From: Nocardia cyriacigeorgica
GTDB lineage: Bacteria; Actinomycetota; Actinomycetes; Mycobacteriales; Mycobacteriaceae
Direction: 5' to 3'
Assembly: GCF_029868385.1 (NCBI RefSeq)
Contig: NZ_JARWNX010000023.1
Coordinates: 1-64,000, forward strand
Length of the DNA stretch: 64,000 nt
Of this stretch, positions 33,403 to 43,212 are shown piece after piece. The first letter of the stretch is position 1. Each line of letters opens with the position of its first letter. The notes under the pieces are model-generated. The model had not been told where the DNA came from, did not search any database, and saw only the letters and a program-made list of their open reading frames with translations. Position numbers and translations under genes: made by a program.

Positions 33403-35096
33403 CGGCGGTCCAGATCGTCGAGCGCCGCGGCCACCGTCGGATATACCGGAACCCGTCGATCGGGCGATACCGCGAGGCCGAGAGCGTCGCGGAACTGTCC
33501 GATATCGCGGGCGACGACGAAGTCGATGCGCCGCAGAGCGAGTCGGTCCCGCAGTTCGGCGAGCATCGACGCCGCGCTCACATCGACGAACGGTGAGGTC
33601 TCGGCGTCGAGGATGACCAGCCGGGTGCGGTCGGTGCACCTGCTCGCGATCTGCTGTTCGACGAAGTCGGCATTGGCGAAGAACAATCCCGCCTCCACCC
33701 GAACCACCAGCAGGTCGGGCCGCTGTTCGAGTTCGGGATGCCTACCCGTGTCGACCCACAGCGCGCCCTGCTTCGCCAGTGCCGCCACATGCGGCTGCGA
33801 TGCGCGATAGAGCAGGAGCAGCATCGAGACACCGATACCGATGAGGAGTCCGGGCAGGGTGTCGAAGATCAGCACACCCGCCATGGCGGCGATGGCGGCG
33901 GTGAAATCGGCGCGTGCGGCATGGCCGTAGATGCTGCCGAGGCGCGCCGTCCACACCCGGTACAGCCGCCGCAGCGCCTCGATATCGACCAGTTCGATGA
34001 CGGCGGCGATGACCACGCCCGCCAGCGTCGCCTCGGGCAGGTTCTCGAACAGTCCGGTCAGCAACAGCAGCGTCACGATGACCAGCACCGCCACGACCAG
34101 CCCGCTCACCTGTGTCTTCGCCCCGGCGCTGCCGTTGACGGCGGTCTTGGACAGGCTGCCGTTGACCACCATGCCCGCACCGAGTCCCGACCCGACATTC
34201 GCCGCACCGAGCCCGAGGAGTTCCCGGTTCGGATCGATCGTGTAACCGGCTTTGGCCGCATACGTTTTCGCGGCGCCGAGCCCCTCGGCGAACCCGATCA
34301 GCAGCACCCCGACCGCGGGGCCGAGCAGGTCGATGAGTTCGCCGATGCCGATGCCGTCGGGCATACCCACCGTGGGCAGACCGGAGTCGATCGGGCCGAC
34401 GATCTCGACACCGTGCTCGTCGAGCCCGAAGGCGGTGACCGCGCCGATACCGAGCAGCACCGCCAGCAGCGACCCTGGCACCAGCGGCAACCACCGTTTG
34501 AGCCCGAGGACGATCACCAGCGACAGCGCGCCGATCAGCAGTGTGCGCCACTGGGTGTCGCCGAGATGCCGGAGGATGCCGAAGGCCTGTTCGAAGAAGT
34601 TGCCCGGCGTCTTGTCGATGCCGAGCAGTTTCGGCACCTGGCCGATGATGATCGTCAACGCCAGGCCGACGATGAAGCCTTTCAGCACCGGTTCGGAGAT
34701 GAACGAGGCGATGAACCCCAATCGGATCAGTCCCGCGATCAGCCCGACGATGCCGGTGGCGAGGGCGAGCGCGGTCGACAACGCGACGTAGTTGCCGCCA
34801 TCGCCTGCGGCGAGGGGCGCGATGATCGCCGCCGACAGCGCGGCGGTCGCCGACATCGGGCCGACGACCAGGTGCCGGGAACTGCCCGCCAGCGCGTAGA
34901 GCACGAGGGCCGGGATCGCCGCGTACAGGCCCACCACGGGCGGCACCCCGGCGATCGTGGCGTAGGCCAGCGCCTCGGGCACCAGCACCGCCCATACCGT
35001 CAGCCCTGCGACGACATCGGCGCGCAGCCAGCCGCGCTGATAGTGCTGGAGCGAACCGAACACCGGCCACGGCCGGTCGGTGGTCTGCCCGGCCAT
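33399..35096 (-). CDS. SulP-family anion permease with STAS domain
   Basis: A 565-residue SulP/SLC26 transporter. The N-terminal Q-R-G-W-L-R-A-D-V-V-A-G-L-T-V signature, about twelve membrane helices (about 30-430) and the N-x-x-S-G-L-G-A-G-M motif are followed by a C-terminal STAS domain (about 450-560). Family members carry sulfate, bicarbonate or other anions; bicarbonate and sulfate cannot be separated by sequence alone. ATGA overlaps join it to the GAP gene upstream (35096) and the HAD gene downstream, making one translation unit. Confidence 0.91.
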   Translation of the reverse strand: MAGQTTDRPWPVFGSLQHYQRGWLRADVVAGLTVWAVLVPEALAYATIAGVPPVVGLYAAIPALVLYALAGSSRHLVVGPMSATAALSAAIIAPLAAGDGGNYVALSTALALATGIVGLIAGLIRLGFIASFISEPVLKGFIVGLALTIIIGQVPKLLGIDKTPGNFFEQAFGILRHLGDTQWRTLLIGALSLVIVLGLKRWLPLVPGSLLAVLLGIGAVTAFGLDEHGVEIVGPIDSGLPTVGMPDGIGIGELIDLLGPAVGVLLIGFAEGLGAAKTYAAKAGYTIDPNRELLGLGAANVGSGLGAGMVVNGSLSKTAVNGSAGAKTQVSGLVVAVLVIVTLLLLTGLFENLPEATLAGVVIAAVIELVDIEALRRLYRVWTARLGSIYGHAARADFTAAIAAMAGVLIFDTLPGLLIGIGVSMLLLLYRASQPHVAALAKQGALWVDTGRHPELEQRPDLLVVRVEAGLFFANADFVEQQIASRCTDRTRLVILDAETSPFVDVSAASMLAELRDRLALRRIDFVVARDIGQFRDALGLAVSPDRRVPVYPTVAAALDDLDRR

Positions 35097-35755
35097 CACA
35101 GGCCACCGATGCCCTTGCCGAGGACCACCGCGCCCATCACCAGCAGAACGATCGCCATCACGAGGTGGTTGTTGTCCTGGAGCCAGACCTTCATCGCGTC
35201 GAGCCCGCCGCGCAGCCGGTCGGCGGCGACCGCGTATCCGAGCACGGGCACCAGCACCGTCGAAGCGGCCAGGATGGTGAACACGATCACCGCGACGATA
35301 TCGCCCTGTGCCGAGAGCCCACCCGTGCCGATGACGACACCGGCCGATACGCACAGCAGCAGGTTCTTCGGATTCACCGCCGACAGCACGACCCCGAGAC
35401 CGGCGGCTTTACCGAAGCCGAGCTGATCGATCGCCCGCATCCAGCCCGGCGCCTCGGTATCGCCGCGGTCGCGCCACTGCTTGGCGGCGAGCAGGATCAG
35501 CAAGGCGCCGAGCACGATCTCGACCCAGGACGCCGCCGTGGACGGCTGATCGTCACCGGTATCGCTCAACGTCCCCGACAGTGCGACCAGAACACCGGTG
35601 ACCACGGCGATTCCCACCACCCAACCCAGTCCGAACCCGGTACTCGTCCTGGCGGCGTCGGCGGACAACAGCATGAGGATGGCTGCCACGATCGGTATCG
35701 GCGAGATCGCCACACCCACGGCCAGCGGAAGCAGATCACCGATGACTGAGCCCAT
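35096..35755 (-). CDS. GAP-family (LysE-like) membrane protein, second copy
   Basis: A 219-residue protein with six predicted helices and the same family pattern as the protein at 31766-32422: an initial L-L-P-L-A-V-G-V-A-I-S-P-I-P motif, a W-R-D-R-G-D loop before the A-P-G-W-M segment, then LGVVLSAVNPKNL. It is first in the operon GAP-SulP-HAD-GAP, so both ends of the unit code for homologous small transporters. Substrate unknown. Confidence 0.85.
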   Translation of the reverse strand: MGSVIGDLLPLAVGVAISPIPIVAAILMLLSADAARTSTGFGLGWVVGIAVVTGVLVALSGTLSDTGDDQPSTAASWVEIVLGALLILLAAKQWRDRGDTEAPGWMRAIDQLGFGKAAGLGVVLSAVNPKNLLLCVSAGVVIGTGGLSAQGDIVAVIVFTILAASTVLVPVLGYAVAADRLRGGLDAMKVWLQDNNHLVMAIVLLVMGAVVLGKGIGGL

Positions 35756-35815
35756 GGCGCCAACCTAACGACGCCGCACACCGCACTCGTCACACGTTGA
35801 GGGTGAAATCGGTGT

Positions 35816-37501
35816 TCAGGACCCGGACTCGTCCCGCAGCCGGACCCGGGCCTGGGCGTAGGCGGCGAGTGTCGATTCGCCGAGCGTGGGCGTCGCGGGG
35901 TACAGATCCAGCGCGATGCCCTGACTGTGCAGCCGATCCTGATTCCAATAGGCGAGCACCTGGGCGTCGATCCCGCTCAGATAGAGATGTCCGCCGATCG
36001 CGTCGAGGCGACGGGCGTAATCGCTGACCACGACGAAGAACGTCGCGCCGAGCGTGGTCCGGCCGCGCATGCGCAAGATGACCATCGGCGATTCGGCGCC
36101 GGCCGGGTCGGGCAGCCGTACCTGGAGGGTGCGGGCACCGGCGTAGAACAGGCTGCCGTACACGTCGAGGATGATGATCTCGCGACTGCGCAATGCGGTC
36201 GGTGCCGGCACCTCGACCAGCTTCCCGTTCTCGGCCCGCAGCTGAACCACCTTCAGGTCCACGGCTTCCTGATTGAGTTGCAGCAGCAGCGACAACGTGA
36301 CCCCGACGCCGACCGCCGCGGTGACCGGCAGCGCGAGGGTGGCGAGAAAGGTCGCCGCCAGGGCGATGCGCGAGGTGGACCCGCTGCGCCAGATCGCGAG
36401 GATCCGCGCGGGATCGAATGATCCGACCGCGGCGATGATGAGCACCGCGGCCAATGTCGGCATCGGCACATGGCCGACCAGTCCGGCGAATGCGATCAGG
36501 ATGACCACCATCCACAGTCCCGACCACATCGGACCCCATCGGGTACGCGCACCGGCGACGGTGGTGAGCGCCGTCTGGCCGACCGAACCACCCACGGGCA
36601 TACCGCCGAGGAGACCGGAGGCGACGTTTCCGGCACCCTGACCGGTGAAATCACGATTGATATCGGATCGGGTGCCGTCGCGGTTCGGTGCGGCTTCGGC
36701 CACCCCGACGCCCTGTACCAGCACGATCACCGCGACCGCCGCGGCCCCACCGATCAGCGATGGCGTGAGCATCCCGAGATCGGGCAGGGCGGGCAGCGGC
36801 AGCCCCTGCGGTATCTCACCGACATCGGAAACCCGTGCCACCGAATCCAATCCGAACAGTGGCAGCATCGCGGTGGAGACGAGGAGTGCGGTGAGCGAAC
36901 CGAGCGTGCCGAAACGGGTTCGGCCCAGTCCGAGGACGAGCAGGACCGTGACCACCCCGATCAGCACCGAGGCGGGATCGATGCGACTCGGGTGTAGGAC
37001 GACCTCGGCCGCCTTGGTCACCGCCACACCGCCCTCGGCGGTGGCGCCGGTGAATCCGGCGAGTTGTCCGAAGGCGATATTGGCGGCCACGCCGGAGAGG
37101 AAACCGGTCATCACCGAATGCGAGACGAATCGGGTGTAGCGGCCGAGTTTCAGTGCCGCGGCCGACAGCATGATCGCGCCGGCGACGAGGGTGAGCAACA
37201 CCATCGCCGCGGAGCGGTCCTCGACCGGAACCGTCGCCAGCGCGGATCCGGCGGCCAGTGCGGAGGCGCTGGTCGTGGTGACGACCATGAGCTTGGTGCT
37301 GGTGGTCAGGCCGCCGAAGATCCGCCCGGCCATCGACGCGTACAGTCCGTGCACCGGGTTGACCCCGGCGAGCAGGCCGGAGGCCATACCGTCGGGCACA
37401 CTGCCGATCGCACCGGAAAGCCCGGCGAGCACATCGCTTCTGCGCATGCGCGCACCGGGCAGCCGGGCTCGTATCCAGTGGGTGAGCCTGCTCATCGGCA
37501 C
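35816..37501 (-). CDS. SulP-family permease, second copy
   Basis: A 561-residue SulP/SLC26 protein. It has S-D-V-L-A-G-L-S-G-A-I-G-S-V-P-D-G-M at the N-terminus, about twelve helices (about 25-420), the G-x-G-N-V-A-S-G-L-L-G-G-M-P motif and a C-terminal STAS-like domain (about 435-550). The protein may start at residue 3 (Met) instead. It is more divergent from the first SulP than tandem duplication would give, so the two probably differ in substrate. It ends about 60 bases from the GAP gene of the same strand and could be in the same transcript. Confidence 0.9.
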   Translation of the reverse strand: MPMSRLTHWIRARLPGARMRRSDVLAGLSGAIGSVPDGMASGLLAGVNPVHGLYASMAGRIFGGLTTSTKLMVVTTTSASALAAGSALATVPVEDRSAAMVLLTLVAGAIMLSAAALKLGRYTRFVSHSVMTGFLSGVAANIAFGQLAGFTGATAEGGVAVTKAAEVVLHPSRIDPASVLIGVVTVLLVLGLGRTRFGTLGSLTALLVSTAMLPLFGLDSVARVSDVGEIPQGLPLPALPDLGMLTPSLIGGAAAVAVIVLVQGVGVAEAAPNRDGTRSDINRDFTGQGAGNVASGLLGGMPVGGSVGQTALTTVAGARTRWGPMWSGLWMVVILIAFAGLVGHVPMPTLAAVLIIAAVGSFDPARILAIWRSGSTSRIALAATFLATLALPVTAAVGVGVTLSLLLQLNQEAVDLKVVQLRAENGKLVEVPAPTALRSREIIILDVYGSLFYAGARTLQVRLPDPAGAESPMVILRMRGRTTLGATFFVVVSDYARRLDAIGGHLYLSGIDAQVLAYWNQDRLHSQGIALDLYPATPTLGESTLAAYAQARVRLRDESGS

Positions 37502-37541
37502 CCCGCGCGGGCGGGGGCGATGCGGCGGCGGCTCCTCGAAC

Positions 37542-37955
37542 TCACATCTGGCTGGGGTTCCATGTGGTGACGGCCCAGATCACGACGACGTCGAGCACGA
37601 TGATCAGGATCGACCACGCCGGGTAGTAGGGCAGCCACAGGAAGTTGGCGATGATCGACAACGCCGCGATGGTCACCGCCGCGACACGACCCCAGGTGGT
37701 CCCGGTCATCAGGCCGAGCGCGCAGATCACCAGGATGATGCCGAGGACGATATGGATCCAGCCCCAGGTGGTGGTATCGAATTCGTAGACGTATTCGATA
37801 CCGACCACGAACAGCTTGTCCTCGGCGACCGCCGAGATGCCTTGCAGGATCGACAGCACACCAACGGTGAGCAGCAGGATTGCCGCACCGATGGACGTCC
37901 CCGCCGCGACGCCCTGTCGCACCGGGTGGTCGGTTTCGGAAGAGTGCGTCATCAT
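37542..37955 (-). CDS. DUF7144-type small membrane protein
   Basis: A 137-residue protein with four membrane helices, matching the DUF7144 pattern: an early V-L-S-I-L-Q-G-I-S-A-V, then D-K-L-F-V-V-G, W-G-W-I-H-I-V-L-G and a last W-L-P-Y-Y-P-A-W. The ATG at 37955 (a second ATG follows at once) is preceded by AAGGGA. No known function; such proteins are common in actinobacteria, often near stress genes. Confidence 0.82.
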   Translation of the reverse strand: MMTHSSETDHPVRQGVAAGTSIGAAILLLTVGVLSILQGISAVAEDKLFVVGIEYVYEFDTTTWGWIHIVLGIILVICALGLMTGTTWGRVAAVTIAALSIIANFLWLPYYPAWSILIIVLDVVVIWAVTTWNPSQM

Positions 37956-38043
37956 TGGTCCCTTCATGCGAAGCGGTTGTAGATCGACATTCGCGGGTGC
38001 CGGACGCGGGCGCTTCACCCGTGCAGGGTGAATATGGTGAGCT

Positions 38044-39207
38044 TCAACCGGCCGGGACCGCATCGTCGCCGGGTGGTTGCGCGGGCTCGGCCGCACCGCC
38101 GTCCGAGACCGACGAACCCGAGCTGATCAGGACATTCGCCCATCGCGACGACGGGTCGATATCCAGTAGCAGTGCCTTCACCAGCAGGGTCAGCGGAATG
38201 GCGAGCAGCGCGCCGAGGGCGCCGAGAATCCAGGTCCAGATCACCAACGACAGGAAGGTCACCGTCACGCTCAGGCCGACGGCGTCACCCACGAACTTCG
38301 GCTGGATGATCGACTGGATGACGAAATTGATCACGCAGTAGACGACGATCACCCACAGCATCAGCGCGGGCCCGCTGTCGAGCAGGGCGAGCAGCGCGGG
38401 CGGGATCAGGCCGATCACGAACCCGATATTCGGGATGTAGTTGGTGATGAACGACAGCAACGCCCACAGCATCGGCAGCGGAACACCCATCAACCACAGC
38501 GCGCCACCGTCGATGACGGCGACGATCAACCCGAACACCGTCGACACCACCAGGTACTGGCGGGTGCCGGTGGCGAAGGTCTCCAGGGCGTAGGCGATTT
38601 CGGGCCTGGCCCGCGCCACGATCGCCATCTTGCGGTCCATGGTCATGCCGTCGAACGCCATGAACAGCAGCAGCGCGAGGATGAAGAACAGATTCGACAT
38701 GATCGCGAGCAGACTCTGCAACGCCTGCTCGATCACCCCGACGAGCTTGCCCACATCGATACCGCTGAGCAGGTTGTTGATCTGCGTGGAATCCACTCCC
38801 GCATCCGCGAGCGCGCCGCGGGTGCCCGCGAGCAGATCGTCGACGCGATCGGTGTATTCGGGCAGCTGAGTGGCCAGCTGCGCCGCCGACACCACCAGCG
38901 AGCCGATCAACACGATGATGATCAGATACACCACCACCAGCGCGGCGACCATCCCGGCCCAGGCGGGTAGACCGCGCCGCTGCACCCACGACTGGATGGG
39001 CTGTACGGCCACGGTCAGCATCAGGGCGAGAAACAGCGGCCCGAGCACCCCGGAGAACGCCTTGACCCCGGCGATCGCCACGACCGCGCCCGCGATGGAC
39101 AACAGCACGATGAGCCCACGCGGAATCGCCCACACCGAACCGGAGGCCGCCGGTGGCGGTACCGCCTCGCGGCGCCGCTTCTTCTCTGATCCCCTGGTGG
39201 CGCGCAT
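38044..39207 (-). CDS. AI-2E-family permease (UPF0118)
   Basis: A 387-residue protein with about eight membrane helices and the AI-2E transporter family pattern: F-L-A-L-M-L-T-V-A-V-Q-P-I near residue 60, a middle soluble segment with a Q-L-P-E-Y-T-D-R-V region, and the late F-I-T-N-Y-I-P-N-I-G motif. Family members include TqsA and sodium-driven exporters; quorum-signal transport is not implied. The N-terminus is unusually basic (KKRRRE) and the C-terminus disordered. Confidence 0.88.
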   Translation of the reverse strand: MRATRGSEKKRRREAVPPPAASGSVWAIPRGLIVLLSIAGAVVAIAGVKAFSGVLGPLFLALMLTVAVQPIQSWVQRRGLPAWAGMVAALVVVYLIIIVLIGSLVVSAAQLATQLPEYTDRVDDLLAGTRGALADAGVDSTQINNLLSGIDVGKLVGVIEQALQSLLAIMSNLFFILALLLFMAFDGMTMDRKMAIVARARPEIAYALETFATGTRQYLVVSTVFGLIVAVIDGGALWLMGVPLPMLWALLSFITNYIPNIGFVIGLIPPALLALLDSGPALMLWVIVVYCVINFVIQSIIQPKFVGDAVGLSVTVTFLSLVIWTWILGALGALLAIPLTLLVKALLLDIDPSSRWANVLISSGSSVSDGGAAEPAQPPGDDAVPAG

Positions 39208-39242
39208 GCTCGGCTCTTCTCTGGGTCGACGGGCGGGTGGGA

Positions 39243-39731
39243 TCAGTCGGCGAAGACCTCGCGCAGCTGTGCTTCCTGCTCATGGGAGAGATTGGTGGTG
39301 ACGAGTTCGGCGTGCTGCCCATGGAATTCGTCGTGCACGCGATCGAGAGTGGCGTCGGAGGTCAACACGAACAGAGCCGAGGTCCCCGGGGTGATCTGGC
39401 TCTTCAGCTCGGCGATGAACTTGTCATCGATACCGACATCGGACAGCGAACCGGCCAGCGCGCCGACACCGGCGCCCACCGCGGCGCCGATCAGCGGGAT
39501 GAAGAACAGGATCCCGAACAGCAGCCCCCAGAACGCGCCGCCGAGTGCGCCGACACCGGCGAGATGATGCAGCTGGCGGGTCTGCGGCTTCTTCGCGCCG
39601 TTGGGCCAGCTGACCATGGCCGCGTCGTGGACGTTGATCAGCTTCTCGGCCTGTAATCGGCTCAGCGTGTCGATCGCGGTATCGGCACCGGTCGCGGTCG
39701 GAAACTTCCACACTGTCAGGGTCGCTGCCAT
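39243..39731 (-). CDS. DUF1269 protein
   Basis: A 162-residue protein of the DUF1269 family, with a beta-alpha-beta domain at each end and a central glycine-rich double hydrophobic hairpin (about 60-92, GALGGAFWGLLFGILFFIP and then A-V-G-A-G-V-G-A-L-A-G). Similar proteins associate with membranes and are often stress-induced. It shares a divergent intergenic region with the MalT-like regulator gene. Its ribosome binding site is GAGGAG (rc of CTCCTC near 39740). Confidence 0.87.
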   Translation of the reverse strand: MAATLTVWKFPTATGADTAIDTLSRLQAEKLINVHDAAMVSWPNGAKKPQTRQLHHLAGVGALGGAFWGLLFGILFFIPLIGAAVGAGVGALAGSLSDVGIDDKFIAELKSQITPGTSALFVLTSDATLDRVHDEFHGQHAELVTTNLSHEQEAQLREVFAD

Positions 39732-39971
39732 CGGGTGCTCCTCTGATCGTCGAGATCGGCGAACGCAGGTCGGTATCGACGCTACGAGTCGGGCGGCGCG
39801 GCGGCCTCACACGTTTCGGATGAACCCCGGCACGGGATTTTGGATGAAAACCATGCCACAAAGTCATTACAAAGCGCACCCGGTGGCAAACGAACAGGTA
39901 CGTTTCACTTGATCTGCAAGGCAATGGCGTCATGGCAACGATTCGTCGACGGTGCAGCTCCAGGAGGCGCG

Positions 39972-42620
39972 GTGTCCGCTTCGCAGTCCATATCGCCCGG
40001 TGCGGTGAATAGCCGGGCCGTTGCCGTGGGCGGTCGCGCGGGCCGAGGGGTGCCCACGCTGCCGTTCCCGCCGATCCGGCTCACGCCCGCCATCGACGCG
40101 TTGGACCGGGCCTGCGACGACAGCAAGGTCACGCTGGTATGCGCGCCCGCGGGTTCCGGTAAGACCGCGCTCGTGGTGGCCTGGCTCGAGGATCGGCTGC
40201 GCCGCGACGCCACGCTCGAGGTCGGCTGGGTGACGGTGACCGAGCAGATGGACGATCCGGAAGCGTTGTGGGCGGCGGTCAGAACGTCGCTGGACCTGCC
40301 GGCGGCGCCGCTGGCCACCGGCGCGATCGGTACACCGACCGCCCATGCCGCCGCGCTGGTCGAGGAACTCGGCACCCGGTCCGCTCCGGTGGTGCTGGTG
40401 ATCGATGACGCCCATCTGCTCACCGACCCGCTGAATCTGGCCGGAATGGAGTATCTGGTCGCGCATGCGCCACCCATGTCGACCCTGGTGGTCGTCGGTC
40501 GCTTCGATCCGCCGCTGCGCTGGCATCCGGTAGCGCTCACCGGACGGCTGGTGCGCCTCGGCGCCGCCGACCTCGTCTTCGGTGATCGGCAGATCGCGCA
40601 ATTGTGTGCCCAGCACGAGATCGGTCTCACCGATGTCGAGATCGAAACCGTCGAGCGGCTGACCGGTGGCTGGGCCGCGCTGGTCCGCATCGCCGCCATC
40701 TACCTGACCGGCCATGCCGACGACCGCGACGGTGCGCTCTCGGCGCTGGCGCGGACGCCGCATGCGGTCGCCGATTTCCTCGTCGGTGAGGTCTTCGATC
40801 TCTTGCCGCCGCAGACCCTGGATTTCGTGATCGGCACCGCCGTACCGATCGCGTTCACCGCCGAGATGGCCGATGAGCTGTGTGGGATGGATACGGCCGG
40901 GATCCTGGAAGATCTGGCGCGGATGAACTTCCCCATCCATCACAGATCCCGCGACGGTGACCTCTGGTACTCCTACCACCCGATGGTCCGCACCTACCTG
41001 CTGGCCGAATCGCGTCGACGCGATCCGCAGCAGGTCGCCGGGTTGCACGCGCGGGCGGCGCGGGCGTTGCTGGCGGCGGGCCGTCCGTTGGACGCCCTCC
41101 CGCATCTGCTCGCCGAACCGGGCCGACCGCAGGTGGCGCGGTTCCTGCGTGACCATGGCCCCCGAGTCGTGTTCGGCGGGGAGGGTGCCGTGCTGTTCCA
41201 ACTGCTCGGTCATGAGCGCGGTTTCGACGACGATCCCTTCCTCTGGTTGCTGCGCGCCGTCGACGCGGTATCGCGGGCCGACAGTGTGGAAGCCGGTGCC
41301 TATCTCGGACTGCTCACCGCGCGCGGTGTCGGCGAATCGGCCATCGTTCCGCACACCTGGTTGCGCCCACTGGCCTCCGCTGTCGCGGTGGACGCGCATA
41401 TCGCCGACCATGACGCCGGGCCGGCGCCGGATCCGAGCCAGCTGCGGATGGAGGCGGTTACCGGACACATCGATCTGGACTGTTTCATCGTGCTCCAGGC
41501 CGCGACGGACCGGACGCGCCGTGGCGATGTGCGCGACGGTGAGGCCGGCATACTGCATGCGCTGGCATTGGCCGAACATGCCGGACTGCCCCGGTTGCAG
41601 ATCCTGGCCGTGGTCAGGCTGGCGATGTCGGCGGGGCTGTCCGGTTCGATCGTCGCGATGCGCGAACGGGCGATGCGCGCGGTGGCGCTGGCCGAGAAGT
41701 ATTCGCTGGCCGAGCTACCCGATGTGGTACAGGCCAGGGTGATGGTCGCCGGTGCCGCCTATCTACGCGGTGAACCGTCGCCGTTTCTCGGCACCGAACC
41801 CGCCGGCCGTCGCAATTACCGGGAAGCGCTGGTACCCACCGCGATCTGGCGTGAGCGACTCGTATTCGGGCTCGCCGCCTTCGACTCGGCCGATGATCGG
41901 CATCTCGCGGCCGAGGAACTCGATCGAGCCGCGCACCAGCTGCTCGACCAGACCCATCCGGTCGAGGCCACCGGCCGGATCCTGGTGCATGTGGTCTGGG
42001 TGCAGCTGAAACTGCATGCCAAGGATGCCGCGCGCCGGTTGATCGAACACGGACGGTCCGCGCTCGGGTCGACACCCGAGATGGCCGTGGTCGCCGCGGC
42101 GCTGGCCGAATCCCAGCACAAACCGGCGAGCACCATATCGCTGTTGGAACCGGTGCTCGCGGATGCGCAATCCCTGCAAACGAGCACCGCGGTGACCGCG
42201 TGGCTGCTGTGCGCCTCGGCCTGCCATCAGCTCGATCGGCCCGCAAAGGAGTACGAGGCGCTGGACAAGGCTCTCGCCGCGGCGGCGCCCGATCAGATCA
42301 TCCGGCCGTTCCTCGACGTCCCCGGCGCCCTCGAACTGCTCGCCGCCAACGCGGGGCGTTTCGGCCACGGCGACGCACTGGTGCAGATCATTCGCGCCCA
42401 TCCGAGCGCGCGGCGTTCGGCGGGTGCGCCCCATCTCACCGAGACCGAGCTGACCGTGCTGCGGCAGCTACCGTCCGGGCGGACCTCGCAGAACGTCGCC
42501 AGGGATATGGGCGTATCGATCAACACGGTCAAAACCCACCTGCGTGGCATCTACCAGAAGCTCGGCACCACCTCCAGGGCCGACGCCATCGCGCAGGCGC
42601 GGCAGCTGGGTCTGCTGTAG
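39972..42620 (+). CDS. MalT/LAL-type LuxR transcriptional regulator
   Basis: An 882-residue STAND-class regulator. A P-loop NTPase (Walker A CAPAGSGKT at about 58-66; Walker B-like VLVIDDAHLL) is followed by a long TPR-like helical region (about 300-800), and a C-terminal LuxR HTH (about 820-880, beginning L-T-E-T-E-L-T-V-L-R). GTG at 39972 is preferred because AGGAGG lies 4 bases upstream; the frame also allows ATG at 39924 or 39840. Such proteins are activated by a small-molecule inducer and ATP. It faces the DUF1269 gene and precedes a small conserved gene. Confidence 0.86.
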   Translation: MSASQSISPGAVNSRAVAVGGRAGRGVPTLPFPPIRLTPAIDALDRACDDSKVTLVCAPAGSGKTALVVAWLEDRLRRDATLEVGWVTVTEQMDDPEALWAAVRTSLDLPAAPLATGAIGTPTAHAAALVEELGTRSAPVVLVIDDAHLLTDPLNLAGMEYLVAHAPPMSTLVVVGRFDPPLRWHPVALTGRLVRLGAADLVFGDRQIAQLCAQHEIGLTDVEIETVERLTGGWAALVRIAAIYLTGHADDRDGALSALARTPHAVADFLVGEVFDLLPPQTLDFVIGTAVPIAFTAEMADELCGMDTAGILEDLARMNFPIHHRSRDGDLWYSYHPMVRTYLLAESRRRDPQQVAGLHARAARALLAAGRPLDALPHLLAEPGRPQVARFLRDHGPRVVFGGEGAVLFQLLGHERGFDDDPFLWLLRAVDAVSRADSVEAGAYLGLLTARGVGESAIVPHTWLRPLASAVAVDAHIADHDAGPAPDPSQLRMEAVTGHIDLDCFIVLQAATDRTRRGDVRDGEAGILHALALAEHAGLPRLQILAVVRLAMSAGLSGSIVAMRERAMRAVALAEKYSLAELPDVVQARVMVAGAAYLRGEPSPFLGTEPAGRRNYREALVPTAIWRERLVFGLAAFDSADDRHLAAEELDRAAHQLLDQTHPVEATGRILVHVVWVQLKLHAKDAARRLIEHGRSALGSTPEMAVVAAALAESQHKPASTISLLEPVLADAQSLQTSTAVTAWLLCASACHQLDRPAKEYEALDKALAAAAPDQIIRPFLDVPGALELLAANAGRFGHGDALVQIIRAHPSARRSAGAPHLTETELTVLRQLPSGRTSQNVARDMGVSINTVKTHLRGIYQKLGTTSRADAIAQARQLGLL

Positions 42621-42740
42621 CGGGCCGACCAGCGGGATTCACCCCTATCGGATGATGTGGCCGGGCCGCCGCCGCCGCACGCTGGACACAGGATGCCCGG
42701 AGTCGACCACAGCCGCGGACCGGACGGAGGTACCGAGCCG

Positions 42741-42956
42741 ATGCCAGCGCCGATGCGATACCAGTTCGTCATCGAGGGTGAATTGTCCGAGCGCGCGTTG
42801 GCGGCCTTTCCCGAGTTGACGGCGAGCACTCGGTCGGCGCGTGCGACGACGACCCTCTACGGCCCGGTTGCCGACAACACCGCCATGCGCGGAATCCTCG
42901 CCCGCATCGACTCCCTCGGTTTGACCCTGCTGGAGATGGCCCGCCTACCGGACTGA
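42741..42956 (+). CDS. Small conserved hypothetical protein
   Basis: A 71-residue protein with an early strand M-R-Y-Q-F-V-I-E-G-E-L-S, then F-P-E-L, a T-T-L-Y-G-P-V turn and an end G-L-T-L-L-E-M-A-R-L-P. This is a widespread actinobacterial small-protein pattern of unknown function, usually of about this length. GGAGG lies 10 bases before the ATG at 42741, a slightly long spacing. It follows the MalT-like gene by 120 bases and may be expressed with it. Confidence 0.7.
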   Translation: MPAPMRYQFVIEGELSERALAAFPELTASTRSARATTTLYGPVADNTAMRGILARIDSLGLTLLEMARLPD

Positions 42957-43212
42957 AGGCCAGCGCGGCCGAGCGTTCCGATCATGCGCGGCCGCGAGAT
43001 GGATTCGGTCCGGCAGTTTTGTGCTCAGGTAGTGCGAACGCCTCGCGCCCCAGCGATCGATTCCGGCCTCGGGAGTTGTGGCAGGTACCAGGCGCAGCGC
43101 GGGTGGCGCTGGCGAGGTCCCCAGACCTCGATCGATATGTCGCTGGCCGGAGGAATCCGGTCGTAGCCTCGACCGGACGATTCTGCATCCGATCCTCTGG
43201 GGAGGTGCCCGC

